Below, in pieces: positions 10,870 to 21,509 of a DNA stretch of 64,000 bases; the stretch's first letter is position 1; the number at the start of each line of letters is the position of its first letter. The translations under genes and the position numbers were made by a program. A model generated the notes under the pieces. That model saw nothing but the letters and a program-made list of their open reading frames with translations, had not been told where the DNA came from and ran no database searches. Location: contig JAILWY010000016.1 of the NCBI GenBank assembly GCA_022113835.1, positions 4,316,501-4,380,500 on the forward strand, written 5' to 3'. This stretch comes from Atopsyche davidsoni (lineage: Eukaryota > Arthropoda > Insecta > Trichoptera > Hydrobiosidae).

Positions 10870-13800
10870 CCGATCGAAATCAAAGGACTGACCGCCCGAA
10901 GCACACTTCTCTCGTTTGCAATAATAATTAACGGCTGACAAGGCTGACATTGAAAATTAATAAGGTCGTGCGTTTGGTAGTTTAGTGACTCCAGTGTGAC
11001 TAAATAAATGCAAGCGAAATCTTTCTGAATTAAATGTGTCGGTGAATTTTGGATAGCAACGAAAATTGGAAAAATAATTCAGATTATAATTGGTTGTGTT
11101 TATGTAAACCGTCACAATATTTTGATTTCCCGAGCATTGAAAAGCTTCTTTTTTTTAGGAATCTTTTGGGTATGTTTGTACAGAATTGATCAAAAGAAGT
11201 GGATTCCTTGCCTGAATAAGTATGAGCTTAAATATTACATAAGCCCTAGATCTTTTCGTTTCATTTAATTTTGTATAACCCGAGCTCAATTCGCCTCGTT
11301 ATAGTTCCTTTATAGCCCCTCGTTAAAATTGTTTAACTTTTAAGTGCTGTGTGTTTTTCGTTCTTGCCTTTAACCGCTGTGGCTTCTGTAAGTTTGATTA
11401 TCATATTTGAATCGCCCTGCGTCAACATTTTAATACTACAAACAACTTGTGAAAACATTTAATGCGTACAAAAAAATGTATTACTCCCAAAGGCTTTTTT
11501 GTGTTCTTTCTAAGAAATAACTTTTTTCCATAACTTTAAATCTGTTAAGCAATAGTAAATCCTTAGAGTATGACATGATTGATTTTTTTTATTTCATAAT
11601 ACATCTAGCTTTACACTAACTTCATAGAATTTAAGGCTATCTATTAAGGAGCCTAAAATAGTATTTTAAATAATCAGACAAATATACTACTACAACAACG
11701 TTTGCCATGTATATCCAAAATCCTATCACTGCATTATGCATTCTCAGAAATTAATGACGTTTGATTGTAAAGTAACTTACTTTCAAATACATACTAAATA
11801 ATACAATTTAGGATTAATTTCATGCAGTCGCGCGTTATCAAATTCACCAACTTGCTCCAGTTCGCTACGTGCGAATACAATTCTCGTTGTTTATCCGATT
11901 AGCTTGTGAATTGTTCGCATTGTTGATTCCCTGCACCTCTGCGGTACAGAACCAGCCGCCAGTCACCTGGGCCAGTTGGTGCGAATGCCTGATTGAATTT
12001 CACAGAAGGTCAGCGATTTCAATACGTCAATGCAATAAGCAAACTTCATACGTACGTTTCATTTGAGAACATAGCTTGATCATACCTTATAGGAAACAAT
12101 AATTATTTCACTGTCCATATTCATATATCCGACGATTATATGTTTTATTTAAATGTATTTTTTTTATAAATATTTATAAGTCTACAAACGACACCAGTAA
12201 CAGCATTCAAATGAATATTTAATGTGTTTTTTGTTGTGTGAAATATCTTGACTTTGCCGCCTCTGGAAAAAAGTATTCGCTGTATATTGTGAGATACCGC
12301 CAGCCATTTCCTTTCCTTTAGTAGCTTTTAGCGTATTTTTGCAACTCTTATTGTTATTTCTAAGCAACTTGGTCTTGAAGAGGTCTTTTAATATGACCAT
12401 TGTCAGTAAAGTTGTATTCATAGTAGTTAATAAACATTTTAATGTCATTTGGAAGCAAACTTCGGCTACCAAAAACACCCGCATTATCTAATTTATATTA
12501 TTTAGTTTTAAGTAAATGTCCCGTACATGAAACAACGAGAAAATCAATCCCTGACAATCATAAATATCTTTTTTGAATTATCTGCAATTCGTGTGTATCG
12601 TCTTCACCGTGTATTCGTGTTCGTAATAGAGACATGATTATTTATTTAGCACACTTAAATATGAAATAATTTTTCGCTAATTCACAGGACCACATTGGTC
12701 GGAAGGACTTGGGCATCAGGCCGCAAGTGCTAAGTCCAATCATGCTTAAAAAATGTGTTTTAGATATTTTAAGCGAAGCCACCTAAAACTAATGCATTGC
12801 AATGTACGTTCTTGTACCAAATATTTTTAGATGTCAATGCTCCTTGCAGGTGTATACTACAGTGTAACAAATTCTTCATAGTTCAAGTCTTCACTTGTCC
12901 TATATATTTTAAACTGCATTGTTTCTTTCTCTCCATTTTGAAAAGAAACAACGTTTCTTTCATGCACAGTAAACCGACTTGCTCTGAGAGCACGTCGGCT
13001 GGTTTCCTCCCTCTACGACATTTAAACGCCCTCACGCGCACTCAAAATGCACTCTCGAAATGCTGATTCACACTTCCACCGTCTGCTCGAGAACATATTT
13101 GGTCAGTCTTTGATGTTTCTTGGGTAACCTTTGATACTATCTACAGCGGTTATTTCGTAAAACATACTCGAGCATTGTTGCTTCGAGAGGAATTAAACAA
13201 ACTGTCTGGCGGAGTTTTCTTTTCCTCGTCTGACAGGATGACGGCTCTGAAATGAATACCTTTTGTATGCGATACTAGAGACACGACCACCGAGCTGTTA
13301 GATCTCAATATACAAGTGTAAATGTTCTTTTAGGTAACACTCCAAACCGATCAGATAGGAGTGCACTGTATAATGTTACAACGCTGATACTTTGTATAAG
13401 TGCTGTGAACTCAAATAACAAATGCTTCGTTGTAATTCTTTTATAATTTGTTTAATAAAATGGTATTCATTTTTTTCTCATATTCGTCACAATTAAGTGG
13501 GAAGCTAAGCTTTTTCTTTAAGTTCTTGTTAATTTTTAAGAGTATAAATGTCAAAAATAATCGTTATACTCACATGTCTGTTTTTTTTACATATTTATTT
13601 TCTTTAAAATAAATTCTATCTGATAATTAATCGGATGAATAAAAAAACTAGCAGTTCTATACAAATATAACTATATATAACGCTAGGCTAACTATAATAC
13701 GAATGTCAACACACCAACGCTTAACATAGACTATTTATATTCCTGATTAGGAACTTACACACTGTTGAAACATTGTTGTTTTAGACATATGAAAAATGTA

Positions 13801-16270
13801 TAAATCATCATAAATCAAACAGACATGTCAAAAGCTCGTTTTTTTAAAAAACTTATTTAAAATTGCAAACAGGGGAGGGGGGGCAATATCAATTTGTTAA
13901 ATGCATCAACACGTCCGACATCGCCACTCGGCACATCTGGTCGCCAGACAACCGGCATTTGCCTGCCGGTGGCTTTGTTTACAAACAGTCTCGGCGGTAC
14001 AACCAACGGAGGTATTGCTGAGATTTGTAGTGATGGGCATTATCGAATGAATTCAGCTGTTAGCACCAAAGTAAACTATCGATCGAATACTTCATCATTT
14101 ATTCAAGACCATTTGGTTAATATAGAGAAATCGATTACAAACATTTAATTTTCTACGTATTTCAATTATTGAGCAAACTTATGCATTTTCTTTGATTATT
14201 GTGTTTAAAAGATATCTTATTACAAAATTATAATTATATTGATTATAATTTTGAACCCCTTAAGAAATAAGTCTTAGTAAACTTGCGTATTATTTTCGTC
14301 TGGTAATTAATAATTCAAGATACATTTTGGAAGAATCAACTCAACCCGCATAAGCCTTTGATAATGAATGGTGTAACCCGCAATTCTGATTAACATAGAA
14401 ACACTTTTGACAAAAAGCTCTTTGTACTCGGTACTAAGTAGGCGTATTACATTCCGATTCCTCTTAAAGCTCTTAAGCTCCCAAGAACATATACAAATTT
14501 ATCCCAACTTCCGGTACTTAACTTAACAAGTACGATTAGTATTTTATATAAGGAGCTTTACAAAATTATACTTACTTTATGTATTATTTATATGAAGAAA
14601 CACCGGCTAAAAATAATTGTGTGGATATTAGCAAATAATTGCTCTATCTAGGGTCAAATGTAAACCAACCTCAAACGAAGTATACACCCAGGGGTGGTTT
14701 TAATGCTAAAAAAATATTCACTGCTATTCTAAGGATGTGTGTATTGATTATTCTACGTACATTTTTTTTACCACTTTTATCTATGGAAGAGGCCGAAGAA
14801 ATATTTGATATTATTTTATACAAGAAAAAAACAAATCTTCTATGTACCTTATGGATATTTTATTAACGTGTTTATATTATGCGAAATATGATTTGATATT
14901 AATGAGACAGACAAAAATAGAAATTCAGTAGTAAGTTATGACAAAGAAATATAGTCATATAAAAGACCTTCAAAATATATGTACATATTTAAAACATCCA
15001 TGTGGTTCAGTATCTTAAAACCCTTAGGTTTCATCGGCCATTGGCCAAACAATAATTAGGATGTCATAGATCAGAGCTATAACATACATTTTAAGATATT
15101 CTGAAGTAACAAACTTCAAGGTAGTAAGAACCATTTTGCGTAGAGATTATTTAGTTCACGTAACGTAAATTTCAGTAGTAATGATTTTTGACTGTCGGAC
15201 TTAAGGCTTGAATTCTTGTATCTTATTCGGCACTCACGGGCACGCGGTCCGCTCGTAATTAACGCATGTGCTCGCCGTTTTCCGTCGTTAGGCTTAAAAG
15301 CTTTTTGCTGAAGACTTGAGAAAAATATTTAAGCATTTAAAGCGCCCCTTGTCTAAATAGGATTATTTCAAAAGATACTGAGGGTTGTATAAGGATGTTT
15401 TCAGCGTTGTATATCTCGGGACTTTACCAATGACTGCGCAAAATTTTAAACATTGTTATAAATTACTTTTAGTATCCTTTTTGTCTTGGATAAAAGCATG
15501 TTTAAATTTTTTTGTGACTATATTCTCGCTTTATTTCGACTTCTTTATGTCTGGTGTGTTTCTGCTTATAGATAGCGCTTTGTAAACTCAAACCTAAAGA
15601 ACTAATTACTGGCGTTTCTTATATATCTCTTGAATTTTGTGTATCATAAATGTAGTTTTATTTCTACGTAGTAGTTTATCCTTCTATGGTGTTCGTAGAA
15701 TTATCGTTATGTTGAAGGGAGTCTTACAGGATATAGGCGTCTTTCACTTCAGTGCGAATTAACGCAGAACCTACCCAGATGCCTTTGTATTCTCTACAAA
15801 TGTTTTGACTTCAGTCACAAATTTCCGTTTGTGAATATTGTTTATTAACAAAACTCTCTCTATGCTTAGCTGCTTCTATCTCAACGTCCTTAATCCTTAT
15901 TTAGCCATCTGGCTAGTCGAGTATTCTCACTATTGTTAATGTGTAGATTGTTGGTCTTCTTATCTTATTCTAGAAATTATCACATAGCTCCACACATCCT
16001 TTCATTTTAATTCCTATTAAAATGATTGTCCTTGACAAATAAATCAAATCTTTAAATTAATCAAGATCTGTGGCACAATTATTATACTCACGCTTCTCCA
16101 TCAATTCGCCAAAAATGATATCGAATATTATGACATGTTGCAATCTTTTTATTTTACTGAAACATACAAATATTAGGATAGGCGAATTTTTCGAGTTTCG
16201 CTGACAAGCATTATTTGAGATAGTCTTATTTCCCCTTGTATTTTAAATGTTTTGTTTTTCTTAGTTTAGT
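10870..16270. other. Non-coding stretch
   Basis: No supported gene over about 5.4 kb. Short frames (for example 12182-12484 minus, 12797-13066 plus, 13894-14148 plus) have no recognisable domains. An imperfect hairpin (GGACTTGGGCA paired with TGCTAAGTCC) lies at about 12704-12736. GC-richer patches occur at 12960-13060 and 13910-14010. Confidence 0.35.
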
Positions 16271-16276
16271 ATCTTA

Positions 16277-16354
16277 CTGAGAACTGGGACTAGAAAATGT
16301 AAAAGTGGACTCCATCTGAGAATTGTGACTAGAGAATATAAAAATGGTCTCTCG
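16277..16354. repeat. Imperfect tandem duplication, two units of 39 bp
   Basis: The unit starting CTGAGAACTGGGACTAGAAA (16277-16315) is followed directly by a diverged second copy starting CTGAGAATTGTGACTAGAGA (16316-16354). The two share most positions, the differences being mainly transitions, and the second unit is poorer near its end. No function is apparent. Confidence 0.6.
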
Positions 16355-16359
16355 ATCGC

Positions 16360-17525
16360 GGTCTTGCGCTGTTATGGCTGCTAAGGGAATTGGGTGTTTT
16401 CTTCGATTACCTTTCCGTAGACCTGTTCCATTCAAATTAGCTGGGACTGTGAACGTCCCTTACCTTTCCCCGGAGTGGGTGATTTCTCGATTGCCATATG
16501 CACATCCTACAATATGCTTGAATTAATCATCGATGATTTACAAGAGCGATGTTTACATTGAACAGATGAGATATGCTGTTGCAAGCGAATAATTTAAGCC
16601 AGTTAAACAAATTGACCGGTGTTGAAGCTTTATTCCAAATTGCGGATAAATTAGTATCAATGCTTGAAATACGCGCATGTAGTAAAACTTACACACGAGT
16701 AATTGACGCTGGTGTGATTTTTGTTTCGTTGTTTACTTTGAAACGTTTCCATAGCAAACAAAATAAACCTGGAGGTCCACGCTGGCGTGAGTTTGTTATT
16801 TCAATAAAGTTTATTGGTTCTCCGGCCCCTCGCCCGACTCGCGGTGCCGACGCCACTGACAGCCGCGGCGCACTTCCCTGAGGGACGCACATCGATCTTC
16901 CTACCCCCGCAGTGGCGTGCCACTGATATAAGAATCCCGATCCTAATCCGTCTTGTTTCAAAACCAAAGTACTAAAGTTAACGTAAACCAAAGGAGCTTT
17001 CAATGGATATTTCAACGCTTCGCATACGTATAATAATGTTAAACTGTTATCTATTCACGGTTTGTCAACTTTTATTGGGTTGAAGTCTTGGATACATCTG
17101 CGAGTTATGCTAATAAGTACCTTTGGATAAAACCTCATCGGTCCACAGAAACAACTAAAATACAAAGTGGAATATTATACTCCTATTCCTATAAATATTT
17201 TTTTAAATATTGGACATGTTTTTAGCAGTTGCACTGCCCTCTAATTACTATGAGTCTTCTTTCTGAAAGAAAAGAGTGATGACGGCAATAAAAAAGATTT
17301 ATAAGCGTTACTTTATTCTGTGTCTTCTGCGCTGTGATTGATCGCCTTAAGAATTGATCGAATTCACACCGGATAAAAGCAACCGTGCTATGTTAGGTTA
17401 TGAAATAAATGTGTATGATGCGAAAATTCATCCACGTTGTTAACATTGATGATATCTCGTTGTGACATATTTATTTTCACGTAGCAACCCGGACTGAAGC
17501 AGATCATTGCATGTTTATAGATCCA
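16360..17525. other. Non-coding stretch with a GC-rich patch
   Basis: No supported gene. GC-rich sequence at about 16770-16950 is covered by frames on both strands (16573-16881 plus and 16689-17015 minus). Neither has a known domain, and such overlap is expected where GC content removes stop codons. Confidence 0.35.
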
Positions 17526-17529
17526 TAGC

Positions 17530-17761
17530 TGATTTTATTTAATAATATAATTAGGCACATCAGTTCACACATAGAAGATGATTCAAAGAAATTCTCAGAA
17601 AAATATCATTGTGATTTGTGTGGGATTTGAACCCACATCCCCAGGCTTACATGGCCGGTGTACTGACCCTTGTACTAACGAACCACACCCATTAATCGAG
17701 AATTTTTAACAATCATACTCTACATATGAACCAATGTGCCCAGGCCAACCATGATTTTATT
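17530..17761 (-). mobile_element. Complete tRNA-like SINE with 10-bp target duplication
   Basis: A perfect direct repeat TGATTTTATT at 17530-17539 and 17752-17761 flanks a 212-bp element on the minus strand. It starts (minus strand) TGGTTGGCCTGGGCACATTG, carries the tRNA-like body, then an AT-rich 3' part, and ends GTGCCTAATTATATTATTA. The duplication and the short AT tail point to retroposition. The two ends are also inverted repeats of each other over about 30 bases (23 of 30 alike). This copy defines the full length of the family also present at 8637-8989. Confidence 0.88.
17613..17684 (-). tRNA. tRNA-like body of the SINE, apparent anticodon TGT
   Basis: The same 72-base cloverleaf as at 8844-8915. 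In this copy the D stem is a perfect GTAC/GTAC around AAGGGTCA and the acceptor is GGTTCGT with ACAAATC, where a G-T pair replaces A-T. The pairing is therefore kept while the bases differ, consistent with both descending from a structurally sound source. It is not a functional tRNA gene by context. Confidence 0.68.
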
Positions 17762-17809
17762 CAAATAAAAACATTTTTTCTTTTGTTAAGCAACGTTACT
17801 TATTTTCTG

Positions 17810-18045
17810 GCTGAATTCCTTTCCGCGCCACTGTCTCCAGTCCTCACTTTCCCTGCAGTCCTGCCGAACCGCGGCTATCGATCCTGTTTGCAAAACAGCA
17901 GCCTGCCGGCGTACCGGCCCGGTATTAACAAAAGCCCAGACGCTCACTCGGAGCCCCTCGACGGGGACGCCTGAAGCCCAAATGGACCCGCCGAGCGGCG
18001 CCAGCGAACGAGCTCGGGAAACTTCGTCTTTGAACACTGCCACTT
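17810..18045. other. GC-rich block, possible regulatory island
   Basis: A sharply GC-rich block between AT-rich flanks. Frames on both strands cross it without recognisable domains. No promoter motif set was found. Confidence 0.25.
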
Positions 18046-18500
18046 GAGCTTAAACTCACATTTTACGCGAGCACTCTTTGAAGGTGGGAAAAAATAATAT
18101 GAGGCACATTGCAAAATAAAATACTAGTGAACAAATACCCTTAGCGCAGCTTGAGAATTTTACATTACTACAAAATGGGCTGGAGTTACTACTACTATAA
18201 ATTGGGCAATTGAGACTACTTGACTGGGGCGTTGAGAGTTTATGGCACGGTAATTTAATTTCGGACTGTCTGCCATAGATTTTAAATAAAAATACCTATT
18301 TTATTTATAAACTGAAAATATATTTAAAACTCATTAAAAATTTATTTTGCCAAAAGACTTTTACTTGCTGTTAAATAAACTTTCAATGTGTCATTCGTTG
18401 AGTTTGGATTTTTTATTTTTTAAATTTATTTTACATTTTTCAATATGTTTTTAGTAAATGCAGAACAAAAATATTTTATAATAATATAAAATAATTTAGT
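18046..18500. other. AT-rich non-coding stretch
   Basis: No supported feature. Confidence 0.4.
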
Positions 18501-18502
18501 TA

Positions 18503-18548
18503 TGCATCTGATGATGGCCTGGTCTATTTGGTCGAAACTAGTCATGCA
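18503..18548 (+). ncRNA. Candidate minimal type I hammerhead ribozyme (PLE-type end)
   Basis: The plus strand reads stem I TGCAT (18503-18507), core CTGATGA (18508-18514), one extra T, stem II GGCC (18516-18519) with GGTC (18530-18533) around a ten-base loop, GAAAC (18534-18538), TA, GTC (18541-18543) and stem I ATGCA (18544-18548), which pairs perfectly with the first strand. This order, with almost no stem III, is that of the small type I hammerheads known from Penelope-like element repeats. Cleavage would follow C18543. The extra T before stem II departs from the textbook core, but the related motif at 50861 carries it too. The downstream tail to about 18655 is AT-rich and probably belongs to the same element. 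Activity is not shown. Confidence 0.6.
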
Positions 18549-18659
18549 AATAAATATAATAAACTCAAAGTGAAGACAAAATACAAAGCTACTTTTATCA
18601 TTATAATAATGGATCTTCACCAATCAAATGCCTTGTCCCTCAACAAGACAAAAATATTT

Positions 18660-19820
18660 TTTTATTTAAATACATTTCTCAATATTAACACGCTTTCGAT
18701 CAAAAAGTTACGGCTCGCCTTTTCTGATAATCCCATGACTTGAAAGACACTCTGTATGCAGTATTAGATAACAGCCGTATTATGTTTAATATTTACATAG
18801 TTTTTCGCTAGAGTTTTTACTATGTCCATACTCGCAGTATTATCTTATCTCCCGCGGTATCGTTTATAACAATACTGTCTTTTATCTATCGCCTCCTCCT
18901 GGGCGGATACTCGCATTACATATTCACAAAATTAAACATCCGGCTGGGCAACCGACAAAAGTGATATCTCTATATGATAAGTTTTACCTCCGAGGCTCGC
19001 AAATCGGAAGTTATCAACTGTCATGAAAAATGTCATAATGGTTGCTAAAAGGTAACATCGGTTCCACAAAAAGCGACGTCACTCACGCGTCACAATGACG
19101 CAAAACGCGTCCAATCTCTTTAAAAGTAATACACGGATGAAATTTTTTTTTTATTACAAAACAATGTAGTTGATAATAATTTTCGTATCTTTTGTGTGTC
19201 TTTGTAATATACGGTTCTTTTGTAATAAAAATAACGTTTCAATTCGACCTATCAACATGTTGATACGTGTCTGTCTTCTTTTGTAGTCCATGATAGTTAA
19301 ATTTGTTATTTTCCGTTTTTACTTCCTATTACATATTTATAGATAATTTATTATCAATAATTCTTCAATATGTTTTTAATATTTTCTTGTGTATTGATTA
19401 AATTTTTTACAGGTATATTTGGATGGATACTGTTTCAATACAGATTTTTAGAAAAATTCAATATAAATAATTAACAATATCATAATTAATTTTTAAAGGA
19501 AGTTTTTCATAGTAAGAATTCTTGTTACCATCTTGAAGTATTTGTGATGTTTTGCTGAATTTATAAATATTTTTTACAGAGAACCACATAGGATTTTTTT
19601 AATCATATATTTTAATAGCATGTAGTAAAAGGTTTTATACTCACTCACGTGTGTTTCAGAATTAAAAACCTGAAGTTATTTCTGTCAATGCAATATTTTT
19701 CGTTTCTGGACTATTTCAATTCAACACAACCCAACCATAAAGAATACTCTGGGAATGCTCCCTGGGAATTCTTATGAAAGTGTCGGTGTTCATGCACGGG
19801 GGATTGTGTAGACTTCGTAC
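18660..19820. other. AT-rich non-coding stretch
   Basis: No supported gene. A 16-base perfect palindrome TATCAACATGTTGATA lies at 19250-19265. A weak acceptor-donor join (TTTTTTACAG|GTATAT) lies at 19412/19413. Confidence 0.35.
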
Positions 19821-19823
19821 ATG

Positions 19824-19862
19824 CGATTAATGGCACTGTTTCTCTCTTTGTTGCAGGTAATG
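19824..19862 (+). other. Candidate recursive splice site (ratchet point) 1
   Basis: GTTTCTCTCTTTGTTGCAG is joined directly to GTAATG, with the junction at 19856/19857. A branch-point-like GATTAAT lies about 30 bases upstream. A 3' splice site that recreates a 5' splice site is the signature of recursive splicing in long animal introns. The sequence matches the site at 52267/52268 closely on both sides (TTTGTTnCAGGTAAnGAA and TTCC downstream), which chance does not readily explain. Confidence 0.55.
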
Positions 19863-19910
19863 AACTGTTCCTTCACTAGAATTAACTCGACGCCACTTAT
19901 CGCTCCGCCC
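19857..19910 (+). other. Candidate 54-nt recursive-splice (cassette) exon
   Basis: From the acceptor at 19856, a GTGAGT 5' splice site follows at 19911. The enclosed 54 bases are a multiple of three and open in the frame starting GTA ATG AAC, while the other two frames have stops. Recursive sites are often first recognised as such short exons and then skipped through the recreated donor at 19857. It could also be an alternatively included exon. A frame this short is weak evidence of coding. Confidence 0.35.
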
Positions 19911-19914
19911 GTGA

Positions 19915-21470
19915 GTACAGAACATAATTTATAATCAACGTCTGCTTAATGGTTGGCTTTGAGTTTTGGTTTTATTCCATTAATAAGATACTTTGCACTT
20001 TTATTTAATAATATTTCATTCAGAGTTTTTAAATGATGACCACGCTTTATTAATAATTCGCAATCGTTCATGTTGAAGCAAACCCATGTTTGGTACTACG
20101 TCGGCAGTAATTTAACAAAGCTGTTCCATTTTATAGAAAATAGCTTGTGTGGATTTTTTTATAATTTGATTGATCAACGATGTGAACGTAAAATTTAAAG
20201 CTATTCCCTAAGTAATAAAAAATTGATTTCATAAAATTTAAATTTTATATATAGTATTAGTATTTTCATTCTTCTTAATTGTGGATCTGGTTTGTTAGTT
20301 TATAAATTCTCGTCCCACGTAAAAAAATCGATTGACGAACTTATTCACATATTATATGGTAGTTTAATTTACAACTTTTAACCTTTTTTTTTTTTTTTGA
20401 AAATTGTAAATCGAAACTGTGCATTCAAAATGTCTTGTAATTGTATATAATATCTATATATATAATAATTCAATATGATTAATTCATAACAGGCGCACTT
20501 TATAACATATTAGGATATTTTATACGTTTCATTCCATACTTTATAAGCGGCTGTAATATTAATGCTGTACAATCAAAACGCCGCATGTTTATTTACGAAA
20601 TTCTATGTTAACTTTTTAGGCTGTAAAATTTTCTTGTATCGTCTTAAAGCTTATATTCCTACGCATGAGCTGTACGCACTGACTTATTCTGCGGCCTTAA
20701 ATCCCCGACAATATGTGTTGAAAACACAAACATTTACTTTGGCAACATTTCACTAACATTCATAATATTTCCCTGAAAATTACCTTCCGACCTCTAGGTC
20801 AGACATCCAATCTACCCTAACTGCGGGCGAGTTACGTTATATCACATATCCCGCAAAACCGAACCGATTTATTAACTGATTATATGGATAACCCCGATTT
20901 GTTCACAGGGGATGGTTTCAAATATCGGAGCTTAACGAGAACGGAGAAAGTGCGATTCTCCCTGGATTGAAAGATTTATTTTCGGCTGTTTTTAGAGATT
21001 TATTTTAGTCACATATTTCATGAAAACATTATTAAAATTAAAGGCTGCACTGAAAAAAAGCCACGGGATCGTGATGTTAGCAATATTAAAAATATTTTTA
21101 TTTTGTTGAGTTAGATTATAAAATGCTAAAAATAACTAATTCTATTACAATAACTATTTTTATACATAAGAACAACGCGTTCTCTGGAGAGCTACCACAT
21201 CCTACTTTATCTGAGGCTTAAAAGAGAAGGGAATTATTAATGTATGTTCTATTTAAGAATGTGTTATTTTTATCTTTCGATTCTAGGAGTAAACCAAACA
21301 CCATGAAATATATTGTTGCTACCATACTAGCATTCCTAGCAAGCTAGGTAAGAATGTATTATTTCCAACTTTTCTTTACTTTTTATTTTGTCCCTTAATG
21401 TTAAAAAATAATTATGCATTATGTTTGCTGAGTCCGCATGACTTTTGTTTTATATATAATTATTCGACTG
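19915..21470. other. AT-rich non-coding stretch
   Basis: No supported gene. A frame at 20562-20756 has no recognisable domain. Confidence 0.35.
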
Positions 21471-21477
21471 CCGCCAT

Positions 21478-21504
21478 TTTTTACTGACACTGTGTCAGTA
21501 AAAA
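21478..21504. repeat. Perfect 27-base palindrome
   Basis: TTTTTACTGACAC and GTGTCAGTAAAAA form two 13-base arms around a single T. GCCGCCAT, which contains the GCCAT core bound by Pho/YY1 proteins, lies immediately upstream (21470-21477), and a GC-rich patch with GAGCGCGCGCC follows at 21540-21610. It could be a cruciform-prone site, a footprint of a transposon, or a dyad binding site. No target duplication was found. Confidence 0.7.
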
Positions 21505-21509
21505 CACCG

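Noticed and set aside
19400..19418. Ratchet site at 19412/19413
   Set aside because: Short T-only tract and weak GTATAT donor, 444 bases before a much better site.
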